Shown here one piece after another: positions 14,301 to 26,183 of a stretch of DNA of 64,000 nt (the stretch's first letter is position 1; every line of letters begins with the position of its first letter). The notes beneath the pieces were generated by a model that made no database searches, had not been told where the DNA came from, and worked only from the letters and a program-made list of their open reading frames with translations. The position numbers were made by a program, and so were the translations under genes. The stretch comes from Heliocidaris erythrogramma (lineage: Eukaryota; Echinodermata; Echinoidea; Camarodonta; Echinometridae): the NCBI GenBank assembly GCA_025617745.1, contig CM046866.1:16623725-16687724 (forward strand). The letters are read 5' to 3'.

Positions 14301-16203
14301 TATTTTTACATACCAAATATTGCCCATGTCCCCAAGAGAGGCTGTCCACGAAATACAATATCATTGTCATTGTCATTGTCAGGAGGAGGAATATCAACAT
14401 CTTGCTGAGGATGAGGAACTGGACAGTCAGGAAAGCCAGGAAACCTTCCCAGACCCCCAAGACAATGTCGTCCCCTCCTCCCCAACGGAAGGGACGGGCG
14501 GTAAGGATACCGGTGGTAACGGGGGCAATGGAGGCAATCGGCAGTCTCTGAACAGCAATCGTCAACCCCTCCAGTCAAAGATCTGCACATCAGTACTGAA
14601 CCAAATCACAGAGGAAGAAGGTGAGTGGTTGACCTTTGACCTTTAACCCCCTCCCCCCTGATGGGTTGCCAAAAGCAAATTTTGCCATTTTGGGAAGCAG
14701 TCCGGGAATCTGTCATAGTACTATTTAAAATTGAATGAATAGAATAGTGGTTGACATGGACCGATGTGACCAAATTTGGGGTCAACTGTTAGTTTTTTTT
14801 TTTAATGGGGGTGCGGGGTGAGATAATGGGTTTTATTCTGGCAACCAAACATTTATATTTTTTGTGAAGCATACGCAAGTTTTTAGCAGAACTTAAGATA
14901 TGTGAAATGGATGTTGTATGAAAAATTAATTTGGTTATTAAATGGGAGATACAAAATCGTTGGGTATACCACCAATTATCTGTAATTTCTTTATTCCATA
15001 ACTTAATGTGAAACCAGAAAATTTTGCGAATTGTTAATGAAAGCCAATTTTGCAGTAAGACCTTTCGCGAATTGCATTAAATTTATGTTGTTTCAATTAT
15101 GGTTTGATTATTTAGCGGCATGAAACTTTCGTGAATCTCGACCACTTGCGAAATTCACAAAAGTTTCATGAAGGCAAAGATTTCTTGTTTTACAGTATTT
15201 CATCTTACAAAAACTGTATCTCTAATCATTCATTCATTGTAAAACTTCTTGTATGTTTGGGTTCTACATTTCCTGTTTTGTATTTTTCATTCTCTTTGTT
15301 ACAGATGAGTATGAATCAGACGAGGACCGAGGTGTGCTGCGGCGGTTACCGTCACGGGATACCAGGCAGCCAAAGACTCTATCTAGTAGCAAAGACAATG
15401 TACGCCAAATCAAACCCAGTAGTAAAAAGTTCACGCCTCCACCACGAGGGGGCTACAGTTCTTCAGACGCGAGTGACGACGACTCAGAATCGCGGAGGAG
15501 ATCGGACAGGTTTGATTTACCGCACCCGACAACGCATCGGAGGGGGAGCAAGGATGGACCCCCTAGCTCAGGGAGTGAGGGTGGAGGAGGGTCCTATAAT
15601 ACTCATGGTGGTGCTGGTGCTAGTGGAGGTGGTAGCAAACAGAATGGGAAAGCAGGCAAGGGTAATGACTCTGGTGGTACAAATGGTAATGGTGCATCTG
15701 GTGGGGGCACCAAAGGTTCTGGCAAAGAGCGTAAAAAGAGCAATGAACTCCGTGAGAGTCTTAAAATGAGCAATCTCAGTGTGAACTCTTCAAATTCCTC
15801 GAGCTCGTACAGCATAAGCAAATACGCCATCGATCCCGCTAACAACACGCCCAGCGATTCCGACGACCCCAACGCCGAGGCCAAGACATGGTCGCGGAAA
15901 AACAACCTGCGGAAGGACCATGTGACGCGGTCGGACAGTAACCTCTACATCATTCCAAAGAACGGGGAGAAGCCCAAACACATTCACACATCACCGTCCA
16001 AATCAAGTCTGAAGAGAGACAGTTCCAATCTGAGTGAGAAACTCAACTTGGATCTCAATAGTAACATGCCTAGGCGAACCTCCAAAGAAGCCAGGGACAT
16101 TCGGAAGAAGCGCAACCGAATCGCCAGCGCCAACGGCCAAGGAGGCAGAGGCAAGAAGGACCCCAACAAGAAAGTGGAGAGCAACTGTTGCCGTCTCATA
16201 TAA
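4976..16203 (+). CDS. SNRK: SNF-related serine/threonine kinase, 3' half of gene (five exons)
   Basis: Joined exons are 4976-5182, 6831-6992, 10397-10673, 14383-14620 and 15305-16203; all have AG/GT borders and the frame is kept across each junction. They encode about 593 residues. In order these are the end of the kinase domain (RMLVRDPASR, then EIENDSWL), a UBA-like segment (EQLHNSIMDIMLNGKLAERT, then HLSATYFLLAERKLKKQKEE), a Ser/Pro-rich tail with SVLNQITEEE, an acidic ESDED stretch, and DDDSESRRRSDRF followed by a Gly/Ser-rich run. The order and motifs match vertebrate SNRK, an AMPK-related kinase activated by LKB1 and linked to metabolic control (known for the family). The N-terminal kinase lobe, with the glycine loop and the HRD and DFG motifs, is not in the window and must lie upstream. 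The protein ends in Cys-Cys-Arg-Leu-Ile, a CaaX-like end. Orthology is nearly certain; exact splice borders are inferred from consensus. Confidence 0.95.
5338..5495. mobile_element. Pair of SINE fragments, head to head
   Basis: 5441-5495 reads like the middle of the tRNA-derived SINE (GCAAGACATTAATGTACATT). 5338-5440 carries the same segment on the opposite strand (ACCTGGGTCAGGAGTGG, then AATGTAGATTAATG). Both are short and diverged and lack the tRNA-like head. Confidence 0.6.
5540..5680. mobile_element. Palindromic MITE family 2, copy a
   Basis: Starts GGGCCCTGTTTCATAAAACT and ends with AACTTGTTATTGATAACAAG and a decayed complement of the start. The core CTCTCAGCCAATCAGATGCA is shared with the copies at 51399 and 55814. 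Confidence 0.85.
5701..6120 (+). repeat. Direct duplication of a ~220 bp segment
   Basis: 5701-5910 and 5940-6120 share ordered blocks: GCTGACATGAC/ACCAACATGAC, GAGCCTTTG, GTATAAAGC, and GGATCTAGGTGTTAGAG. The two copies are well diverged. The family is not recognised. Confidence 0.75.
6831..6992 (+). CDS. SNRK: SNRK exon: UBA third helix and basic stretch
   Basis: Acceptor CTGTAG at 6825-6830, donor GTAAGA at 6993. The reading SVEKDCYDHLSATYFLLAER continues the UBA region and is followed by a Lys/Glu-rich helix. The phase fits both neighbouring exons. Confidence 0.95.
7271..7920. mobile_element. MITE family 3 with internal tandem units
   Basis: The ends are complementary: TTATACCCCCGCC at the left and GGGCGGGGGTATTAA at the right. 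The inside has four imperfect tandem units of about 130-170 bp, each with GATCGAACTACT, TTTGGTACACACATTGGTCT, GGAAGATGTG and GTTGCCATGG. The open frames here are by-products of the repetition; no transposase is encoded. Confidence 0.8.
8250..8510 (+). repeat. GA / AC microsatellites
   Basis: A purine-rich tract containing a perfect GA run at about 8318-8339, then a CA run at about 8339-8362, then G-rich and GA-rich DNA to 8510. Confidence 0.9.
10397..10673 (+). CDS. SNRK: SNRK exon: Pro/Thr/Ser-rich linker
   Basis: Acceptor TTTTGCAG, donor GTAAGT at 10674. The reading is low complexity (TTPAQPSTTPPASKP), then DSPLSNSPRRHL and EGLGSLD. The exon is much more GC-rich than its introns. It has no recognisable domain and is assigned by phase and position. 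Confidence 0.88.
11349..11752. mobile_element. MITE family 1, copy c (best preserved)
   Basis: Terminal inverted repeats are visible: TTTAAAGATAAAGTTGAGTT at the left, and CAGAACTCAACCTTCTCTTT followed by AAA at the right. The length is about 404 bp with no coding capacity. It is a relative of the copies at 1874 and 3134. Confidence 0.85.
11761..12700. mobile_element. Foldback element, ~940 bp
   Basis: Perfect 15-bp inverted ends: TTAAAGTAGAACACT at 11761-11775 and AGTGTTCTACTTTAA at 12686-12700. A second inverted pair lies inside: CCTGTCTAAGCAGACGATGT near 11968-11997 and GGACGTCGTCTGCTTAAGCA near 12465-12485. No transposase frame is seen. It abuts the MITE ending at 11752. Confidence 0.8.
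12701..14382 (+). other. SNRK intron, no recognised element
   Basis: AT-rich intron. A short TA run lies near 14130-14142, and a TCATTG hexamer repeat forms the last bases before the acceptor. Nothing else is recognisable. Confidence 0.5.
14383..14620 (+). CDS. SNRK: SNRK exon: acidic and Gly/Asn-rich linker
   Basis: The acceptor AG at 14381-14382 directly follows a TCATTG hexamer repeat; the donor GTGAGT is at 14621. The reading ends in TSVLNQITEEE, which matches the conserved APVLNQIFEE segment of vertebrate SNRK. A Gly/Asn run (GGNGGNGGN) lies in the middle. Confidence 0.92.
15305..16203 (+). CDS. SNRK: SNRK last coding exon with CaaX-like C-terminus
   Basis: The acceptor GTTACAG ends at 15304; the exon runs to a TAA at 16201-16203. 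The reading begins DEYESDED and includes SSDASDDDSESRRRSDRF, a Gly-rich block, KYAIDPANN (human KYIIDPQN) and a basic region, and ends SNCCRLI. Vertebrate SNRK, as I recall it, ends CCHVI, so the Cys-Cys and the final Ile are shared. Confidence 0.95.
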
Positions 16204-17757
16204 TGAGTGTAGTGGGGGCATAATGTGTCTGTTTTTATGTGTCTCTGGAAATATCAGACATTATTTCCAAAGTCACTTCCACCATTAAATCCTTGTTACT
16301 TTTTAAAACGACTCTGCGGCTATCAACAACCAATCATTGTGTCTGTTTCACAGACATCATGAACCAGAAATCCCATTCTCATATAGTCTAGTTTCCTCAG
16401 GACTGTTAGTCATGTCGGTATAGTTCAGGTAGTGTCTCAGTTTGGTGTTTACAAACCATCAGCTTCTTGTTAACAAGTCCTCATGTTACCCAAGATTTAT
16501 ATGTCACATGCATTTGGTTTTAGTGAGTAAATATGTCTGCCCTGTGAAAATTATATTTTTAAAATGATGGTTATGTGCTGTGCTTAGAACACATTCAGTT
16601 TGCTACATCTCAATTATTGAAACATTAGATGTGCTTCATATTGAGCATGTAGTAGATACAACTTGCCTATTTATGATGCACAAATAATTTCAAAATTCCT
16701 TTTGTGTCTGATATAAGAAAAGTCTAATCAAAAGAACATTTAACCATTCTTTTTGTCTCCCCAAAGGACTTTAGCTTACACCCTTTGCCTGGCATTGCAC
16801 CAGCCATCATTACACGACAGCATCAAAAACGGCATTTCCTGATTCAATGTCTCCTTTGCATTGAGTTTAGCAGTATACCCATTAGTAATAGCATGTGAAG
16901 TGAATAGATTACAGTGAAAACTCTGTGCTACTCAGTCACTGCCATTTGCAGTGGGTCAATTTTTGTGTAGAATGTCATGTAATGTTTGTAAGATGGAAAG
17001 CCAGATGCTGCATTTTATCAGAGGAGTGAATTGACATGTATCAGGTTTCTATTCAGCTGTCTATTTCAATAGGATGTTGTGTTCAAGGTTTTTGTTTTGT
17101 TTTAATGGATATTTTTGTCAGACATTCTCTGCTGCATGTTGCCAGGTACTTTTCAAACAAAATTTAAAAGAATTATTGTAGCTAGCATAAAAGAAAAGAT
17201 ATTAGTAGTTTTCCAGTTTTCCTAGTTGTTAAAAATGTCCCCTGTTGTCTGCAGTTAATTTTTTTTTCTCAATGATCCCCCCCAAGAGAAAACAAACAAC
17301 AACAACAACAACCCACCAACCACACAGTAATCTGAAAGATTCATTAGTTATTGTTGAAGTTATTCAAAGAAGTGAATATATTAAACCGATAACTGCAAGG
17401 ATTATTGGTATTACCAAAACATTTCCTAGTTTTGTTACAGATGTATTATTTGTTGGTGTTTTGTTACAAAAGAGACATATTCTAATCTTATAATTTTTTT
17501 TATATTGATAGGCAATTTGTTATTGTCTCTCTGATTATTTTAGGAAAAAGTCAAATTTCTCTGATATAAAGTGAGATATATTTTTTTCCTTCTGATTCTC
17601 TTTGTAGACAAAAACAAACGTAACCTGACTCAGGAACTGGTTTCCTGTCAGACTTCCTAACGTTTTGTCTGCTTTATCCTGTCACCCAAGATTAGAAATG
17701 CCAGAAGAACATTCCATTTATTTGAATATCTCCTTTTCTTTTTCTTATAATTTCTTC

Positions 17758-17763
17758 AATAAA
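17758..17763 (+). terminator. Candidate SNRK poly(A) signal, proximal
   Basis: A canonical AATAAA about 1.55 kb after the stop codon. It is inferred only from the hexamer. Confidence 0.35.
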
Positions 17764-19527
17764 ATACTGCCTTCTTAAGTGAAAGCAGAATGATTTTTTT
17801 TATACTGATATGAGAGGGCAATAAGTATGTATAGACTTGGCAGAAGAGTTAATATAATATCATATGATATTCACAGACAAGAAAATTAAATAATTTATTT
17901 AAAAATCTACATTCAGTTATGTTCTGATTGGTGCATTGGTAGCAAGCAGCCTTGAAAAATAAAATAGTGATTTTTGGAGAATGATGATGAGATTTTCAAC
18001 CTGTTTACTTATTATTATTATACATGTAGATGGATTATCCAGGTGATTTTTGTTTGATTTTAATCAAATTAAGGCTATCTTTCTTAAGCTGAATTATTTA
18101 TTCAAAGAATCGCCCTCATGACATCTTGATTGTGGCTTTAGATTTATCTTTTTAATTGTTTTTAGAAATTCATATTTCAAGTCACTGTGTTTTATGTATT
18201 TGCTGCTCAGTATATATATCACCCTCATGGTGGATGCATGCAATTTGGGAAAACAAGTTTACTAATGTTTAACATAATTTCTGTTTAGTGTTTTTTGTTT
18301 CATGCGAGTTTAGTTCTGCTGGTTCAGAACTCTTGGAAAAAAAATTGAGATTGTGTATCATATTTTTGTTTTAAAAAAAGAAAAACCTAAACAGTTTTTA
18401 ATGTTTCACAAAATATTTGTCTCTTTGTTTTAGATTGTTTGTACATTTGGGACCTGTATATTTATCCCTGTTATGTACAGCAACTGGCTCTTATATATGT
18501 TCCTTGTGTGTGTGTATGTATATCAGAATCGTAATATATATATGGACAATACAGCGAATGCAAGGTAAATATTGCTGACTTGGCTTTTCTCTTCAATGCA
18601 AGTTTTTTCATAATATTTATTGAATAGAACCGTGGAATTCCTGTTCCACATTAATACACTTGTATCTAGATATGAATTATATTAACAAGAATGGTTTAGA
18701 TGATCTAGTGTGACCAAGTTTTTTAAAAAGATAGATCAAAGAGGTATTTTTACTTGTATAAAACTAGATGTTGAATCATATAATGAATTGAGGTGTTGAT
18801 GTCACTAATCCCCAGCTAGTGTTAACATATCTTGATAAACATGAATGTAAACATACTTGCCGGTACATATAGTGATCTTTGTTCAAACAATCGGAGTCTA
18901 ATCATAGTTTATGAGACAACTCTGTCTATTTATGGTCATTGTTGCCCAAGTCGCTGTTTTATACAGGGAAGTATTGAATTCAAAGTCTGTTGTGAAATTA
19001 CCCTAGATTTTGTTAAAAGCTAAGTGTGAGCTTTGTACAAAAAAGAGGGAGGGGGAAGGGTTGTATCAGAGGCGAGTCTCATCACTTGCTGTGTTAAATT
19101 AAATATATTTATGTCTTTTGCGTGTGAAGCATATATATATTAGAAGTGATACTGTCTTCCCGTGTAGTAGAGTATGTATGTTGAGTATGTATGGGTGAGT
19201 GTGTGCGGTGAAATCAGGCTGAGACACTCTTTAATAATGTACACATTGTCCAATATCAAAAGAGATTCTAAATGAAACAGAATTATATTTTGAAAAGAAA
19301 ACTTGTCAATGACATATATGTGTATCGGTGAAATGATTATATTCAAATGTCACAGTCGTGGGTGTGTTATTTTGCGCAAATATTGGGTTTCGGTCAGTTT
19401 TTTGTTGTCATGGAATTTTGTCCTTCAAAAAGTCAAAACATAAGCTTAAGTGTGTGTCATATATTTTCATGTTGCCAAAATAAGGTTGTTGGCTGTACAA
19501 TGTTAAACAGTAGTCATTATGAGAGAG

Positions 19528-19533
19528 AATAAA
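19528..19533 (+). terminator. Candidate SNRK poly(A) signal, middle
   Basis: AATAAA in GAGAGAGAATAAAGAATG. There is no strong GU-rich downstream element. Confidence 0.3.
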
Positions 19534-20429
19534 GAATGTACCCCTAATAAGGTGATATTAATCTGGAGATAGCAATACACAATACATATCTATACAAGAG
19601 CCTGTGCTCCTTAGACCCATATGTGCAGATACTTGCTGGAAAAGTTTCAGTTTATAGACAGTCATGTTTACAAGTTTCTTGCATACATTACTGAATTGTG
19701 TAAGGAAGGAAGATGTTATTATTCTTTTTTAAGTTTCCATTATAAGTATTAGTAACAAAATCTTTCTGCCTACACAGTGAAAAAAATGAATGACAGAAGC
19801 TATGATATATGAACTATGAAGCACTTAAGTTTTTTTGTGTGCTGGACATTATATCCAAGTAAGATTAACAGTGGACTTTTAAACTGGTACATGTATATGT
19901 AAATCTCTTATAATTCTGTTTTCGTATGTACCAAAGTCACCTTCAAGTTTAATTTTGAGGTATCAGGTAAAGTACCAAGCGGTATGCATAAAACTTTACC
20001 TTCTTAAGTCCGTTTCTCAGGGTTAGAGAAATACATCAAAATATGACTGGAGATTCCATCCAACTTTCATGCATTTTGCTGTGTGTGTGTTATAAGCCAT
20101 TTTGTCGCTTGCGTAGCTATGGAGATTTGTCATTTTCATGTGGATTGGCTTTTGACTAAAAGGAAAGAAAGGATGGAGCTAAACTTATCAGATGTCATAT
20201 GAAGAGCATTATTAACCAATATCCTAGGTATACATGTAGGTTACGTAGGATTAGATATATATGGGTTTACCTTATATGCAGAAGACATGATTGAAAAACC
20301 TGACTTGTAATGTTGGGGCAAATTAAAAAATGTTGATGTTTGTAGCCTTGGCGGAGGCATACCCAACTCCTTACATTTTTTCTTCTTTCTATTTTCATTT
20401 CTGTCGTCTTTCTAAAATCTCCCTTTTTT

Positions 20430-20470
20430 GTCTCTCCCCCCCCCCCCCCCCTCTCTCTCTCTCTCTCTGA
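20430..20470 (+). repeat. C run followed by CT microsatellite
   Basis: About 15 C bases, then a CT dinucleotide run. Confidence 0.9.
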
Positions 20471-20515
20471 TTATTCTTGTTTTGGCATGCACTCTTTCCT
20501 GTCTCTTCTTTCTGG

Positions 20516-20818
20516 AGGTGTGGAGGTGTCCTGGTATAGTGGTTCATTCACTCAACTCTCAATCCAAGGGTTGAGGGTTCGAATCTCAGCCTGGCACTAG
20601 CGTCTTTTGGCAAGACATTAATCCACATCTGCCACTCTCCACCCAGGTGTAGTAAATGGGTTCCTGGCAGGATTTATTCCTTGAAATGCACTGTGCGCTG
20701 ATTACGGCTGCCGGAGCTAAAGCCAGGGTAATAATATCCAAAACCCTTTGGAAGCGCATAGGGACGTTACATTATAATGTGATATGCGCTATACAAGAAC
20801 AGTGGTATTATTATTATC
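20516..20818 (+). mobile_element. tRNA-derived SINE, copy 1
   Basis: A tRNA-like head with an A-box-like segment (GGTATAGTGGTTCATTC) and B box (GGGTTCGAATC). The body includes GGCAAGACATTAATCCACAT and CTCTCCACCCAGGTG, and the 3' end is ATTATTATT. The head differs from the copies at 43757 and 46128, so it is probably a related subfamily. Confidence 0.85.
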
Positions 20819-23363
20819 TCTCACCCATATATCTCTATTTCACTTCACTTTTTTTTCTGTCCTCCTCTCTTTCTCTCCTTCTCCCTGTCTCTCTCTTTGT
20901 GTCTATCTGACTCTCTCTTTCTACACAACGTGGTCTGACACAACATGATTTCTGCCGTGCAGTGTGCACACCTCGCAGCAGAAATCTTGTCATGCGAGAC
21001 AACCTTTAAAACAGATCTCCATGTCATTTTGCTTGAAGATTACTTCTAATAATACTTGAATTCAAGTAACACCCCTTATCCAGTGGAGGCAAATGAAGCA
21101 ACACAAAGAGCACATTCCAGGGTCGTATTTGTGTTTTCTAGTTTTTCTGTTTTTAATGGTTTCTTGAATTATGGTTTCAGTTACATATGTAATGCGTTGT
21201 AGTTGTGGCACAGCTGTGCTCTATATTTTTGTTTTTGTTTTCACGGGCAGTATTGATTTGTTTTTAGTCATCATAACTATTTCGTTGTTTGGTGATGTAT
21301 ATGATTCATGAACTTCGCATTTTTGCTGATGGCAGTATGTTCCAACACCCCCATATTCCAATACCTACAATGTCACATTTGTTGACAAACAAGCCCAAAA
21401 TGATACTGAATAAACTAACATTTTACCAATTTCTTGTTGAGGAACTTCCACCCATGGCGTGGAAGGTTCAAACAAGTGGGGTGTTATTCTGAAGAAAATT
21501 TTTTTTTTAGGGACAACTATGTCAATTGTATAACAAAGTTAAACTTATAGCACTTCATGGTTAGTAACTTTGCAAAGGTGACTCCATATTTGGATGTCAT
21601 CTGTGCAAAAAACACCTCTGAAAGGTTACAATTTAAAACCTTTATGACAACTGAAATCAATATTATCTCAGAATACCATAACTGGCTTGTATGGATGTTT
21701 TTAGCACAGATGTATATGTGGCATTGCTTTGTATCAGTTCTATAAACATACATGTATCATGGTTGGATTATAGGGGTGTCGCAATAAGGGGATGTGTCAT
21801 GTAATTCTTTAATATCCCATGTTGCTGAAAAGTAAAGAGCAGTATTGTTAGAAGAGAAATATTGTTGTATTATTGAAGTATTAAAGGGTACTCGGACCAT
21901 GTACTTTAGGAGTAGTTAACCTTTTTAAAAAAGATTTTGACTTTAATATTTGACAATCTTCTGCTTTTATTAATAACTAAGAATTTTGTGAAGATCAGTT
22001 TGAAACTGGTGTCCTATTAAAAAAAAGTTGCAATAGCTGATAGGTATTTCTTTTGGGAATGATAAGTTTTAAAGCATCTGCCAAAATATTCATTGCTGCT
22101 ACATTTTAACATTAGGAAGCCTGTTTCAATCTCTATTTTTGATTTTGAAAATTATTCTTGTATCGATTGGAGTTGAAATCACCAAATCTTGTCCTTTTTC
22201 AAAAAACTGATGCCCTTTTGAGGATATCTCTTACCTCTGCTCCAGCAATGTTATGATAGTTTCCATGTAACCTTAAGAATTGTAAACATATATATACATG
22301 TATAACTTGTGTCCCTTTTCATAATGAAGTATAAAGTAATGAAGGAGTAATATGTTAGACTATATTGGAAAAGTTAATATATTACCAAACATACTCAATC
22401 ATTTGCTTTTAAACCACACAAGGTTACTGTGCTGTGAAGAAACAAAGGGAGTCCAAGTTGTATTCCATGTAAGTTTATATCTATATGACTTGCAAAATAT
22501 TTCTTTTGGAACCCTGCATTGCCAACCAACTGTTTGGCACATGTTTGGATGGTAAAATATTGAATTTCACGACTTGGTCACCAATTTATAAATATGATAT
22601 CATTTAAGATTTTAATATTCATCTTTGGTCTTGGCAAGGAGTTTGGCTTTCGTAACAAAGATATATCTCCATGTCGATTGATAATGTGATTTCACAACTT
22701 CATTACGACTCAAGTTGTAATAAAGTGTAGGACACCATTTTTTGGACCCTTTTTTTTTTCTGTCTCTCTATTTGCTATCTATAGTGTGAATTACGGGTCA
22801 TTGCTTTCATGTGGATGGTTTTTTAAAGCCATTATTGTGGCAAAAAAATAAGATTTAATGAAGGATGTGTGACAATTACACAGGGGAATTTGTTAATGTG
22901 TAAGTAAGATGCAAGCATTGTTTGATATACCTGGATTTCGTATTTTTAGAAAAGACTAGAAAATTGAAAAATCCCTCCAAATATGGTGAAGAAAAAAAAA
23001 TTGCAATTTTATATCTGTAAATCCAGTATGTATAAATGAAATCCAAGTAACTTATTGTTAGCCATTTTTTACTCCTCTGGATATTATTAATGATTATGGT
23101 AGCATATTTATTTATGTTTTTATCTAAGATTATCTGTAGGGGAAGGAGAAGAAATTATTAAGAGGACAAATTGTACTATAATCTGTGTGCTGTGTACATG
23201 TGGGTATACCTAGGATGTAAGAGAGAAGAAGATTGTAAAAACTAATGACTATTTGTTTACAATGCCGATGATGAAGAAGGGAAATGTTTTGAACTTGTAC
23301 CATTTTATGTCACTAGCAAGTCTTATTGTATTGAGATATGGAGTAAAAACTTGACAGCAAAAA

Positions 23364-23369
23364 AATAAA
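23364..23369 (+). terminator. Candidate SNRK poly(A) signal, distal
   Basis: AATAAA followed within about 25-60 bases by T- and GT-rich DNA (TTTCTTTTTGTTTGTG, then GATGTGTATGATG), as expected of a cleavage-site downstream element. It is the best-looking of the three candidates. Confidence 0.4.
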
Positions 23370-26152
23370 TTAAGTCGTATGTCGTTTCTTTTTGTTTGTG
23401 CGATGTGTATGATGTCAACGTGTGCTTTAAAAAAACACCATTGAACTGAGCTTAAAACTAAAGATAACTATACAAAATAACAATGAACAAAAAAAAAATA
23501 AAAAAAATAAAGAGCTTTAGGAAAAGTGAAATTGCCCCATATGTCCTTTAAGACTGATAAATCTTTTTCCTTTGCCAAAAGTTCATGACATATAAAGATT
23601 CAATGTGTTGCTTATCTTAGTTTTTTTCTTGAGCGAAATTCCCTGAGCTACACTTAATCAAAGGCTGTAAATCCAAAATTTGGATACAATTGGGTTCAAT
23701 CGCCAAGTCACACATCTAAACTTGGCTGAGGTTTTGCATGCTTTCTGTCTACCAGGATGAATGATAACGAACATGTATTGCCCTTCTGAACTAGAAAAAA
23801 AAAGAAAGAAATGGGCTCGCAGTTCTGAAGTATTATTTTAATGGGCATCGACTGTGTTTTAACAATGTCCGTAGAACGCTTTGCAGAATGTATTTATTGT
23901 TTTGCTTTTGTATGGACATGTCTTGCACAGAGCTACATGTTGGAATATATATATAGAGAGAGAGAGAGAGGTGGCAGGGGAGAGGTGGAGAAAGAGAGAG
24001 ATTAGATACTTTTGATGGTTTCGTGAATAGATGCCCAGTATTGTCATACTTGATTTCCATAAACCTATCACAATAAAACAGGATTGCATTTGACATAAAC
24101 CATTTGATTTATTTCATTCTCATTCATAGGCCTATCACTTTTTTTTTCATCCGAGGGATTGCCTTCTTAACGGAGGGCGGAAAGAAGGCCAATCAAATAA
24201 TGTTGTAAATGTGGATGTGAAGACATGCCCAATAGACCTGTGTACATCCGATGTTAATTATAATTGGGAGATCTGAGATAGTTAATGACAAAAAATAATA
24301 AACTGTTATGGAAAGGGAGGAAGAGTGCAGGAGATGGAGAGGGGAGGGAAGCGGAGTCGGAGGGTGTGAGGAGGATTAGGAGGAGGCAGAGGAGGAGAAG
24401 GGAATACATGGAGAGGTAAGAGAACAGATGAAAGAAAATAATATAGGGGGTGGGATGAAGAGAATGAGATAGAGGCGATGGGGAGGAAGAGATGGAGGAG
24501 GCGGGAGACGGAAAACGTGCAATGATAAGATTGGGAGGGGGAGATGGGATGTTGGTAAAGATCGAGAAGAGGATGGACTGATGGAGGAGACTGTGAATGT
24601 AGGAAATAAGGAGGATGGGGAATGGGGTAGGAGCAAGAGCAAGAGCAAGAGCAAAGAATGCTGGGAGAAGGGTGGCGAAGAAAGAGAAGGGATTTAGGAG
24701 GTCTGGGAGAGGGGTTAAGATGGAGTGGAGGAGTCTGAATGAGATGGAGAACAGGGAAGAGGAGAAAGTATATAGCTTGGGAAGGAAACGAAGATGGGGG
24801 AAGAGATGCGGCGAATGAAGGAGGAGAGAAAGAGGAAGGCCAGGGGGAGGAAGAAAATATCTGGAGAATAGACAGAGACAGAGAAGGAGAAAGTAGAGAG
24901 ATGAGTAGAGAGTAGAGAGAGAGAGAGAGAGAGGAGGGCGGGGGAGGGGGACAATTTGAGGGGGACAAGTAGGTATACACACAAAGGTATTTGGAAATCA
25001 CTGTAACTCTGCCCCCCCCCCCCCCCCCCCCACCCCGATGCGCTTGCGTGCCATGGGTGAAAGAATACCTATGGGGAATACCATACCTGTATTGTCGACG
25101 TCACACCAAATTTACTTCCATTTCCCAACTGCAATAAGAAACCATTTCCGATTGGTTAAAAATGATGCACCACCAATGTTATGAATATTAGGCGTTTGGT
25201 GATTGGGTAAATTTGGGATAATTTTCTTTTCGTTTAGAAATCAATATTGAGTTTTATTACTTTTTTATTTTCATTTAGCTAAAAAAAAAGAGAAGAAAGA
25301 AATAAGAAGCACTAACACAGGACTTGGGGAAAATAAAGGTCTATAAAACATTTCTCAAAACAAAATTGGAACTATGGTTATTTCAGAAAGTATACTCATT
25401 GGCGAATAAAATCATGAATATTAAAAATAAGCAAGATTTAAGCTTTACTGTCGGTTATGCTGCTCTGCGATGACGTAATAACATTGACATTGGCAAGTTT
25501 CAATGACAGGCTCATCACTATGCTCTGGCTTCTGCGTATTACGCTTACCACAGGGCGTGTCAGGGCGTGGCAGGGCGTGGTTGAAGCGTGTAACGCTTAT
25601 GCAAACCAATTGACAATGACAATGACAATGAACGCGCTGCGCTTTGTGTACTTTTGCGCGCGTACCCATATTTCAATGACCGCGCCCTAACGCCCTGGTA
25701 ACAAAAACGTAAACAAACCACATTCTTGCAACTTATGCGATCTAGAGATCTTACTGCCAAACTTTTGACAGTTTTTGACTATTTTGCTTGCTTTCGAAAG
25801 TTCTTATATCTAATCACCAGGTCAGTATCTTATTCTTACGCATTGTTTAATATCTTGAGCAAGTTTGAATAAAATCGGATAAATATTCCTCATTTTAATA
25901 AGCAAATAATATGTTGCTATTTTTTCCAAACATGCACACAAAATTACCCGTACCGTATATGGCCGTAGATATTAACGTTAACTCAGGGAAATGCTAACTT
26001 ATGCGGTACCGTACATAACGCATGTGAAGGGGCACCCGAAATAAGGATGAAATACGAGAAAACAAGGCCAAATGTGGGGGAGGGTATATGAGAAGGAGAG
26101 TATAATCGCTTTACGTTTCATCCCCCATCTCTTTCTTTCCATGCACTTGTGT

Positions 26153-26183
<31 letters not shown>

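Larger units (their letters stand above)
16204..23369 (+). other. SNRK: Probable long SNRK 3' UTR and flank
   Basis: AT-rich DNA after the SNRK stop codon, with no exon-like block and, apart from one SINE at 20516-20818, few recognisable repeats. Candidate AATAAA signals occur at 17758, 19528 and 23364. How far the transcript extends cannot be decided from sequence; if the last signal is used the UTR is about 7.2 kb. Confidence 0.45.

Noticed and set aside
24254-25001. Long Leu/Ser/Pro-rich frames on the minus strand
   Set aside because: Artefact of the purine-only tract, which lacks stop codons in several frames.
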